From Desulfosediminicola ganghwensis (GTDB lineage Bacteria; Desulfobacterota; Desulfobulbia; Desulfobulbales; Desulfocapsaceae), in assembly GCF_005116675.2 (NCBI RefSeq), contig NZ_CP050699.1:1945001-2009000 (forward strand): 64,000 nucleotides of DNA, given 5' to 3'. How positions within the stretch are numbered: the first letter of the stretch is position 1; each line of letters opens with the position of its first letter. The position numbers and the translations under genes were made by a program. Of this stretch, positions 57,230 to 64,000 are shown one piece after another. Below the pieces are notes generated by a model. The model worked only from the letters and a program-made list of their open reading frames with translations. It had not been told where the DNA came from and searched no databases.

Positions 57230-59063
57230 CTGTAGAAAAAGGTATTGGTCATAGCAATATCAGGCATTTAGGGTTATATTTAGCTTCATTCGATGGTAAT
57301 CAACCCCTTAACCCTGCCGAAAGTCGGAAGCCATGGCCAAATACAAGCCGTATTCATACGCTCAGGGGATGTTCATACCAGTATTCTTCAGTGAGCAGAT
57401 ACAAAAAGGGACTTTCGAGTACACCCTGAACTATCTGGTCGATCACGAACTCGACCTTTCCATCTTTGATGCCAGGTTCACCAACGACGAAACTGGTGCC
57501 CCAGCCTATGACCCACGGATCTTGCTGAAGATTATCCTGTTTGCCTATTCACGAGGTATTACTTCTAGTCGTGCAATTTCCGAGTGCTGTGAAAAAAACA
57601 TCCTTTTCATGGCCCTTTCAGCCAATACCAGACCCCACTTCACAACAATTGCCAGTTTCGTTTCCAGTATGGACAAAGAGGTTGTCTCTCTCTTTCTTCA
57701 AGTACTGCTGATCTGTGACCAGCAGAACCTTATTGGCCGAGAGATGTTTGCTATTGATGGCTGCAAACTCCCAAGCAATGCCTCTAAGGAATGGAGTGGC
57801 ACCAAAGCCGATTTGACCAAAAAGGTTGAAAAGATAGAGCGAGCTCTGCACAGAATGATCATCCGTCACAAGTCCATGGATCTTGAGAAGATAGAGCCGG
57901 AAGTTCGGGATCATGAAGAGAAATATAAGAAGAAACTACAAAAAAGTGCTGCCAAGATAAGGGATTGGCTGAAAGACCATGATGACCGACGTGGCAGTGG
58001 CGGCAAACCGGTTAAATCAAACATTACCGATAATGACTCTGCCAAGATGGCCACATCGAAAGGGGTAATACAGGGGTATGTCGGTGTTGCCTCAGTGGAC
58101 AAGAAGCACCAAGTCATTGTTGGAGCAGAAGCCTATGGGCAGGGCAGTGAGTCCAATCTCCTTGTACCTTCGCTGAAGTCGATACAGTCTAACTTGGAAC
58201 AGATAGGCGACCAAGATGTATTTGGTAAGGCCAAAGTTGTAGCGGATAGCGGTTATCATTCCGAGAAGAATCTCGAGTACCTCTATACAGAGAATATAGA
58301 TGGGTATGTTGCGGATACTCGTTTCCGCAAACGAGATCCTCGCTTTGCCACAGCGGAGCGCTATAAAGATCTCCCCGCTTATCACTTTGCGACCAGGGCC
58401 GGTGGAAAGCGACTCTTTCGGCCTGAACATTTTACTTTCGCTGATGATTTGAGCCACGCTATTTGTCCGGCCGGCAAGAAACTCTACCGCAATGGCTGCA
58501 ACGCCAAGGTGAAAGACTATCAGGCCTACAAGTTTAAAGGAGCTAAGCGAGACTGCCTCCCATGTCAATTGCGACGTGAGTGTTTACGAAAGCCAGAGAA
58601 AACCGAGGCCCGTCAGCTAGCTTACTTTCCGGGGAAAAAGCGTAACGGTAATGAGCGATTCACAGAGAAGATGAAACGAAAGATTGATTCAACCATTGGT
58701 CGAGCAATCTATGGCATGCGACTCGCTGTTGGTGAGCCACCCTTTGGCCATATACGGTCAACCATGAAACTTGATCGATTCAGTCTTCGAGGAAAACGAA
58801 AAGTGAATGCGCAGTGGAACCTGTTCTGCATGGTCCATAACCTGAAAAAGATCCACTCGTATGGAGCGGTAGTAGGCAGCTGACAGGTAGATCGTAGAGG
58901 AGAATAGTTCCAAGAATGTTCACAAATGGACTTGAGGGCAAATAGAGCAAGGTAAAGAACAAGTGGAATCGAAATAGGCGGCTAGGAAAGTAGATTTTTG
59001 GAACCCTCCTGAAATCGGTTGAGGGAATCTTCGGGATTTTGAACTGCCTTTTTCTACAGGCTC
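57226..59063 (+). mobile_element. IS1182-like insertion sequence, copy B (1838 bp)
   Basis: Same length, ends and orientation as copy A. Flanked by GTT at 57223-57225 and 59064-59066. The lines of sequence compared show no differences from copy A. Confidence 0.92.
57333..58883 (+). CDS. IS1182-family transposase, copy B
   Basis: 516 residues, identical to copy A, starting 107 bases inside the element as in the other copies. Intact, therefore presumably active. Confidence 0.94.
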   Translation: MAKYKPYSYAQGMFIPVFFSEQIQKGTFEYTLNYLVDHELDLSIFDARFTNDETGAPAYDPRILLKIILFAYSRGITSSRAISECCEKNILFMALSANTRPHFTTIASFVSSMDKEVVSLFLQVLLICDQQNLIGREMFAIDGCKLPSNASKEWSGTKADLTKKVEKIERALHRMIIRHKSMDLEKIEPEVRDHEEKYKKKLQKSAAKIRDWLKDHDDRRGSGGKPVKSNITDNDSAKMATSKGVIQGYVGVASVDKKHQVIVGAEAYGQGSESNLLVPSLKSIQSNLEQIGDQDVFGKAKVVADSGYHSEKNLEYLYTENIDGYVADTRFRKRDPRFATAERYKDLPAYHFATRAGGKRLFRPEHFTFADDLSHAICPAGKKLYRNGCNAKVKDYQAYKFKGAKRDCLPCQLRRECLRKPEKTEARQLAYFPGKKRNGNERFTEKMKRKIDSTIGRAIYGMRLAVGEPPFGHIRSTMKLDRFSLRGKRKVNAQWNLFCMVHNLKKIHSYGAVVGS

Positions 59064-59070
59064 GTTATGT
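59064..59070 (+). other. Right half-core of attC 4 after the IS
   Basis: GTTATGT, left edge of cassette 5, directly abutting IS copy B. Confidence 0.7.
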
Positions 59071-59085
59071 TTTAAAACTCCAGCC

Positions 59086-59412
59086 ATGAGTAAAAAAATG
59101 GAACACTTAATAATACGTATAAAAAACACAAAAAAAGAACTGCTATGGCGCGCCTTAGGACTTTTGATCGGGTTGTTAATATCCCCAGTCGTGCAGCTTC
59201 TCTTTCTCCTTTTTCAATCACTCGGCCAAGAAACCACCAGCATAATAAGCACACTGGAAGCCATAATGATAATGGGACTTGTGGTGTATTCATTGTTCCT
59301 CTATTTTGAAAATCGTTTCTTATACAAAAGAACCAAAGAACTAGACCCTGGTTACTCAAACGACAACAGGGAATTCGATGAAACTTTTGAGAACATCACT
59401 GAAAATAATTAA
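59086..59412 (+). CDS. Cassette 5: two-helix membrane protein, unknown
   Basis: 108 residues. A basic N-terminus (MSKKMEHLIIRIKNTKKELLW) precedes two helices (about 22-43 and 52-74). The C-terminal 30 residues are acidic (DPGYSNDNREFDETFENITENN). Topology by charge: both termini cytoplasmic. No family recognised. It starts 22 bases after the cassette edge and has no good ribosome site. Confidence 0.7.
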   Translation: MSKKMEHLIIRIKNTKKELLWRALGLLIGLLISPVVQLLFLLFQSLGQETTSIISTLEAIMIMGLVVYSLFLYFENRFLYKRTKELDPGYSNDNREFDETFENITENN

Positions 59413-59473
59413 CATAACGAATAAGGATAGATTGTGATCGCAAAGCGATCCACAATCTTATCCGTGGTTGAAC
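59412..59473 (+). repeat. attC site 5
   Basis: Inverse core ACATAAC (59412-59418) and core GTTGAAC (59467-59473) enclose a long stem: GGATAGATTGTG...ATCGC AAA GCGAT...CCACAATCTTATCC. Uninterrupted and a good GTTRRRY match. It is a different stem family from sites 1, 4 and 7. Confidence 0.88.
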
Positions 59474-59661
59474 AAGCCCGGCTTTTCTCCTAAGGAAATA
59501 TCTTTTGAAAGTAATTACCCTGGAAGGGGGCCTTGAATTCTAGCTGTAATTATAGAGCATAGTTATCCCTTCACCTGACAAGGTGTGAAAGAAACAGATT
59601 GTTTTCATAGACTGCATTACCTCCTGCTGAATTTATGTGAGAGCAGCGTCCAGGCTAATCA

Positions 59662-60714
59662 TTATCCTGATCTGCCGTAGTCGAATCGAAAGCGTATCAC
59701 CAGCATAGCCGCCTTGCATTTTGGGCAGGAATACTTTGGCCTTTGCCGCTGTTTTGGCACTATTGGGGTAAAGACATGCAGTATAAGCTGAATGAGGGTT
59801 CTGATTTTTCTGGCATTGGCGTGCAGAAAACCGTAATCCCGCACGCGTCTGAAGCCTCTCGGCAGGACATGCTTGACCAGGATGTTCAGGAAATCCTCTG
59901 CTTTTACTGTGGAATATCTTAGCTCATCAGTCCTACTGTCACGGTACTTGAAAGTGACATTTCCGTTGTGACTTGCCACAATATTTTTCTCGCTGATGAC
60001 GCCTCGATAGAGATATCTGGCCAGATATTTCAGGGCCGGGAAGCCATTGCCCACGCATTCACAATGGGCAACCCACTTTTCAGGCAGATTTTGAGGCAGG
60101 GACAGGCCTGTTGATTTCAGCATGTCGAGGAATTTGCCGCGGAAGGTTTTGGCCAGGGCAAATCCATTGAAGAGATAGTCATTTTTCACCTTTCTCCACT
60201 TGCCGAATCGTTTATCTATACCGCCGCCAGGGATGAGTACATGAATGTGGGGGTGAAACGAGAGGTCTCGCGCGTGGGTGTGCAGGATCATGGTCATGCC
60301 GATCTCCGCTCCAAGATGTTTTGGGTTCGCAGCAAAGGATCTAAGGACTTCAGCGACGCATTTGAACATCAGGGAATAGACAGTTTTCTGGTGCCCGTAT
60401 GCCAGGTATCGCAGTTCATATGGTAAGGTAAAGGTGGCCAGGAAGTAGGGGACCGGCATGAGCTTCGCCTGCTGTTTATCAAGCCAGGAACTGGTCTGGT
60501 GATTGAGGCAGGTTGGGCAGTGGCGGTTGCCGCACGAGAGGGGGCGCCATTCTCCATGCTGGCAATCAGGGCATCGTGCATAGAGTTCGCCAGATTGAGG
60601 GGTTCGACACTGCTGTATGTCCCTCAAAGCCCTCAGTTGCTCTGGGATGGCATTGCCGCCATGACGAATCATGTACAGGTCGAAGTATTTGTTGATGAGT
60701 GATTTAATGTCCAT
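59662..60714 (-). CDS. IS91-family transposase (HUH, Zn-binding N-terminus)
   Basis: 350 residues. The N-terminal zinc module [20 protein letters not shown]...C is typical of IS91/ISCR transposases. The HUH motif is [12 protein letters not shown]. The catalytic tyrosine region is [18 protein letters not shown]. The C-terminus ends with a second cysteine pair, CPKCKAAML. It nicks one strand and moves the element by rolling-circle replication. Its start overlaps the end of the frameshifted recombinase by 11 bases. Confidence 0.92.
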   Translation of the reverse strand: MDIKSLINKYFDLYMIRHGGNAIPEQLRALRDIQQCRTPQSGELYARCPDCQHGEWRPLSCGNRHCPTCLNHQTSSWLDKQQAKLMPVPYFLATFTLPYELRYLAYGHQKTVYSLMFKCVAEVLRSFAANPKHLGAEIGMTMILHTHARDLSFHPHIHVLIPGGGIDKRFGKWRKVKNDYLFNGFALAKTFRGKFLDMLKSTGLSLPQNLPEKWVAHCECVGNGFPALKYLARYLYRGVISEKNIVASHNGNVTFKYRDSRTDELRYSTVKAEDFLNILVKHVLPRGFRRVRDYGFLHANARKIRTLIQLILHVFTPIVPKQRQRPKYSCPKCKAAMLVIRFRFDYGRSG

Positions 60715-61620
60715 GTTGCTTCCTCGTTGGGTTCAGCTCCATGGAATTGATCAGCTCGTTTATGGTGGCAATGCTATCCTTTTCCGCGGTGTAGGTGAGC
60801 TGGGCGTAACGGGCAGTGGTTGTGGGGCTTGAATGCCCGAGAAGTTCCTGGATGTGGCGAAGGCTTAAACCCGCTTCGAGGAGGTGGGTGGCAAAGCTGT
60901 GTCTGAGGGAGTGGATGGAGACTTTTTTTTAATGTTACAGGCTGCAACCACCGCTTTCATGGCCTGCTGGGTGGAACCGATGTTCATGTGAGAGGTTGCC
61001 CTGATGATGGTTTCAGCAGAGCCTCTATAGTTTGGGAAAAGCAGCTTGGGATGGCGATGATCCTGCCAGAGAATGCGTAATGCCTTCAGGGTTCGATCAG
61101 GCAGTGGAACCAGACGATCTTTATGTCCTTTGCCTCTGCGGATATGTACCCGTCTGCGATTGGCATCGATATCTCCGATCTGTAAAGAAAGTGCTTCCTG
61201 TAAACGCAACCCCATGGAGTAAGTAGTAAAGAGAAAGACCCGGTAACGGAGTTTGCGCGTGTTGTGAACAAGTAAGGCAACTTCTTCTCTAGTAAGGATA
61301 TCCGGGATTGTTTTCACAGTTGGTGGCTTGACGATATTGAGCCATTGCCAGTCCTGCTCCAGGACGTGCTTCCAGAAGAACATCAGGCCGAGCCTGTCGA
61401 GCTTTACCGTACTCCAGGAATAGTTTTCTACCAGACGGGTAAAATAATCTTCGAGCTGCTCCACCGACAGTTGATCTGGGCAACAATCAAAATGTTCGGT
61501 AAGACGACGAACAGCCCGGGCATAGGCGCTGATAGTTGCCTGACTCTTGCCTTGAAGCGTAAGCTTTTTCAGGTGCCGATCGTAAAGGATTTCAAAACGT
61601 TTGGAATCTTTTGCCTTCAT
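60704..61620 (-). CDS. Tyrosine recombinase with a -1 frameshift at an A8 run
   Basis: The zero frame (61620 down to 60865) gives 251 residues: SAM-like N-domain, then the catalytic domain with Arg in [13 protein letters not shown] and [11 protein letters not shown]. It goes wrong after CNIKKK. Shifting -1 at the A8 run (plus-strand T8, 60923-60930) continues perfectly as [18 protein letters not shown], then [20 protein letters not shown], with the HxxR, H and catalytic Tyr, to a stop at 60704-60706, 305 residues in all. The run reads A_AAA_AAG in the zero frame, the dnaX-type slippery heptamer. So this may be programmed frameshifting or a simple indel. SD AAGGAG precedes the ATG. Confidence 0.82.
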
Positions 61621-61701
61621 GGTATACTCCTTTTTCTGTAAGTGTCCGGAATTGGACTCTTTACTGAAGTATACTCAAGACCTCTGCCGCGTAGCGGCTT
61701 C

Positions 61702-61787
61702 GTTCAACCAGTCAATCAACCGGACCAGAATAAGGATCTGATTTTTAAGGCCAACTCACTGGCTGGCCGGTTATCTTCACGTTATGC
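61702..61787 (+). repeat. attC site 6
   Basis: Inverse core GTTCAAC (61702-61708) followed by CAGTCAATCAACCGGACCAG pairs imperfectly with CTGGCCGGTTATCTTCAC and core GTTATGC (61781-61787). It closes the IS91-bearing cassette and opens the next one. Confidence 0.65.
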
Positions 61788-61804
61788 GAATTTAGATAAT
61801 ATAT

Positions 61805-62158
61805 ATGCTGATTGGAAATTTAATTGAGAAGTGTAAAGTTACTTCAAATAGCAAGTTCGGTCTATATGTTGAAGTAATTATTGCTATCTTTATAATCATT
61901 TTTTATCTAATGATTAAATATGCATTTAATCCAAATTTAACGAATTTTTGGAAAGGGGAGAAAGGATTTGAAATATTCCTATTTTTTGTCACCTTTGGGG
62001 CAATGCATATTTTATCAAGACACGTATTGGCATACGCATACAATCTTCAAAAGAAAATATTTTTTGTGGTGCCAACTGTAACACCCCAAATGAATATAAT
62101 TATTGGCATCGCAAGTTTGGCGTTTGCAACCACCATACTAATTACTAATAAAATATAA
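61805..62158 (+). CDS. Cassette 6: three-helix membrane protein, unknown
   Basis: 117 residues with three predicted helices (about 20-42, 55-78 and 92-113) and short polar loops. It begins MLIGNLIEKCKVTSNSKFGL. No family recognised. The start lies 17 bases after the attC 6 core, and the TAA lies just before the inverse core of attC 7, giving the tight packing of a gene cassette. Confidence 0.7.
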   Translation: MLIGNLIEKCKVTSNSKFGLYVEVIIAIFIIIFYLMIKYAFNPNLTNFWKGEKGFEIFLFFVTFGAMHILSRHVLAYAYNLQKKIFFVVPTVTPQMNIIIGIASLAFATTILITNKI

Positions 62159-62159
62159 A

Positions 62160-62220
62160 GCATAACAAGGCGTTCCAAGGGACGCGCAAAAGGCGCGCGC
62201 CCCTGAACTTCACGTTGAAC
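62160..62220 (+). repeat. attC site 7, core interrupted by IS1182-like copy C
   Basis: Inverse core GCATAAC (62160-62166), GCGTTCCAAGGGACGCGC, GCGCGCCCCTGAACTTCACGTT. GTT at 62214-62216 meets the IS and GAAC completes the core. Nearly identical to sites 1 and 4 in its stem. Confidence 0.88.
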
Positions 62221-64000
62221 CTGTAGAAAAAGGTATTGGTCATAGCAATATCAGGCATTTAGGGTTATATTTAGCTTCATTCGATGGTAATCAACCCCTT
62301 AACCCTGCCGAAAGTCGGAAGCCATGGCCAAATACAAGCCGTATTCATACGCTCAGGGGATGTTCATACCAGTATTCTTCAGTGAGCAGATACAAAAAGG
62401 GACTTTCGAGTACACCCTGAACTATCTGGTCGATCACGAACTCGACCTTTCCATCTTTGATGCCAGGTTCACCAACGACGAAACTGGTGCCCCAGCCTAT
62501 GACCCACGGATCTTGCTGAAGATTATCCTGTTTGCCTATTCACGAGGTATTACTTCTAGTCGTGCAATTTCCGAGTGCTGTGAAAAAAACATCCTTTTCA
62601 TGGCCCTTTCAGCCAATACCAGACCCCACTTCACAACAATTGCCAGTTTCGTTTCCAGTATGGACAAAGAGGTTGTCTCTCTCTTTCTTCAAGTACTGCT
62701 GATCTGTGACCAGCAGAACCTTATTGGCCGAGAGATGTTTGCTATTGATGGCTGCAAACTCCCAAGCAATGCCTCTAAGGAATGGAGTGGCACCAAAGCC
62801 GATTTGACCAAAAAGGTTGAAAAGATAGAGCGAGCTCTGCACAGAATGATCATCCGTCACAAGTCCATGGATCTTGAGAAGATAGAGCCGGAAGTTCGGG
62901 ATCATGAAGAGAAATATAAGAAGAAACTACAAAAAAGTGCTGCCAAGATAAGGGATTGGCTGAAAGACCATGATGACCGACGTGGCAGTGGCGGCAAACC
63001 GGTTAAATCAAACATTACCGATAATGACTCTGCCAAGATGGCCACATCGAAAGGGGTAATACAGGGGTATGTCGGTGTTGCCTCAGTGGACAAGAAGCAC
63101 CAAGTCATTGTTGGAGCAGAAGCCTATGGGCAGGGCAGTGAGTCCAATCTCCTTGTACCTTCGCTGAAGTCGATACAGTCTAACTTGGAACAGATAGGCG
63201 ACCAAGATGTATTTGGTAAGGCCAAAGTTGTAGCGGATAGCGGTTATCATTCCGAGAAGAATCTCGAGTACCTCTATACAGAGAATATAGATGGGTATGT
63301 TGCGGATACTCGTTTCCGCAAACGAGATCCTCGCTTTGCCACAGCGGAGCGCTATAAAGATCTCCCCGCTTATCACTTTGCGACCAGGGCCGGTGGAAAG
63401 CGACTCTTTCGGCCTGAACATTTTACTTTCGCTGATGATTTGAGCCACGCTATTTGTCCGGCCGGCAAGAAACTCTACCGCAATGGCTGCAACGCCAAGG
63501 TGAAAGACTATCAGGCCTACAAGTTTAAAGGAGCTAAGCGAGACTGCCTCCCATGTCAATTGCGACGTGAGTGTTTACGAAAGCCAGAGAAAACCGAGGC
63601 CCGTCAGCTAGCTTACTTTCCGGGGAAAAAGCGTAACGGTAATGAGCGATTCACAGAGAAGATGAAACGAAAGATTGATTCAACCATTGGTCGAGCAATC
63701 TATGGCATGCGACTCGCTGTTGGTGAGCCACCCTTTGGCCATATACGGTCAACCATGAAACTTGATCGATTCAGTCTTCGAGGAAAACGAAAAGTGAATG
63801 CGCAGTGGAACCTGTTCTGCATGGTCCATAACCTGAAAAAGATCCACTCGTATGGAGCGGTAGTAGGCAGCTGACAGGTAGATCGTAGAGGAGAATAGTT
63901 CCAAGAATGTTCACAAATGGACTTGAGGGCAAATAGAGCAAGGTAAAGAACAAGTGGAATCGAAATAGGCGGCTAGGAAAGTAGATTTTTGGAACCCTCC
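62217..64000 (+). mobile_element. IS1182-like insertion sequence, copy C (cut by window end)
   Basis: Same left end and internal spacing as copies A and B. At 1838 bp it would end near 64054, so the last ~54 bases lie outside the window. Confidence 0.92.
62324..63874 (+). CDS. IS1182-family transposase, copy C
   Basis: 516 residues, identical to copies A and B, complete within the window. Confidence 0.94.
   Translation: MAKYKPYSYAQGMFIPVFFSEQIQKGTFEYTLNYLVDHELDLSIFDARFTNDETGAPAYDPRILLKIILFAYSRGITSSRAISECCEKNILFMALSANTRPHFTTIASFVSSMDKEVVSLFLQVLLICDQQNLIGREMFAIDGCKLPSNASKEWSGTKADLTKKVEKIERALHRMIIRHKSMDLEKIEPEVRDHEEKYKKKLQKSAAKIRDWLKDHDDRRGSGGKPVKSNITDNDSAKMATSKGVIQGYVGVASVDKKHQVIVGAEAYGQGSESNLLVPSLKSIQSNLEQIGDQDVFGKAKVVADSGYHSEKNLEYLYTENIDGYVADTRFRKRDPRFATAERYKDLPAYHFATRAGGKRLFRPEHFTFADDLSHAICPAGKKLYRNGCNAKVKDYQAYKFKGAKRDCLPCQLRRECLRKPEKTEARQLAYFPGKKRNGNERFTEKMKRKIDSTIGRAIYGMRLAVGEPPFGHIRSTMKLDRFSLRGKRKVNAQWNLFCMVHNLKKIHSYGAVVGS

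Larger units (their letters stand above)
59474..61701 (-). mobile_element. Cassette carrying an IS91-like element with tyrosine recombinase
   Basis: Between attC 5 and attC 6 lies 2.2 kb with two overlapping minus-strand genes: a tyrosine recombinase followed by an IS91-type HUH transposase, the known gene order of one IS91 subgroup. IS91-like elements lack inverted repeats, so I cannot fix the exact ends inside this interval. Confidence 0.75.

Noticed and set aside
60704-61620. Tyrosine recombinase as the integron integrase IntI of the array
   Set aside because: It lacks the extra IntI-specific helix region before the HxxR motif, lies inside the array, and precedes an IS91-type transposase in the order typical of those elements.

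Overview
The window looks like the chromosome of a sulfate-reducing deltaproteobacterium, most likely a Desulfobulbales/Desulfobacterota relative. The evidence is a canonical dsrC, a heterodisulfide reductase/[NiFeSe] hydrogenase operon with four in-frame UGA (selenocysteine) codons, and TRAP-type organic acid transport under a sigma-54 activator. No taxonomic search was run, so the lineage is an inference from gene content.

Layout. 1-2516: N-terminal 838 residues of a minus-strand SNF2-type helicase cut by the window edge. 2.8-12.7 kb: housekeeping and envelope genes (PpiD, DsrC with a strong terminator, an ATP-grasp/zinc-ribbon pair, bactofilin and M23 peptidase, then ABC-F ATPase, metallophosphoesterase and a Ser/Thr kinase with a DUF1566 tail). 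12.8-24.5 kb: a periplasmic-sensing histidine kinase and NtrC-type regulator beside a well-formed sigma-54 promoter that drives dctPQM. Behind it lie a DcuC-type carrier, two M20 hydrolases and an alphaproteobacterial-looking orotate phosphoribosyltransferase. 24.6-29.1 kb: threonine aldolase, radical SAM protein, DMT exporter and two decayed genes. 29.5-35.4 kb: four glycosyltransferases and an intact IS4-type element with a 9-bp target duplication. 35.8-39.8 kb: alkyltransferase-like protein, ligA, tautomerase, galE.

40.6-50.3 kb: the main metabolic locus. In order: hydrogenase maturation protease; an HTH-HdrC-HdrB-like fusion (Sec308); a long HdrA (Sec60); MvhD (Sec66); MvhG; MvhA with a DPUxxCxxH C-terminal motif (Sec451); a small unknown protein; HypD. 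Each UGA is followed by a short hairpin with a G-containing apical loop, as expected of a bacterial SECIS, and the frame continues into conserved sequence. The set reads as an Mvh-Hdr type, probably flavin-bifurcating, complex coupling H2 to ferredoxin and a disulfide-type acceptor.

52.6-64 kb: an integron-type gene-cassette array without a recognisable integron integrase in view. Seven attC-like sites separate low-GC cassettes on the same strand, and all six cassette ORFs encode uncharacterised membrane proteins. Three identical 1838-bp IS1182-like elements (the third cut by the window end) sit exactly at the GTT of attC core sites. The IS terminal bases GAAC rebuild a consensus GTTGAAC core on the left of each copy. 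A further cassette carries an IS91-like transposase and a tyrosine recombinase split by a dnaX-like A_AAA_AAG slippery site. The array entrance has three copies of a GGACTAGTCC palindrome.
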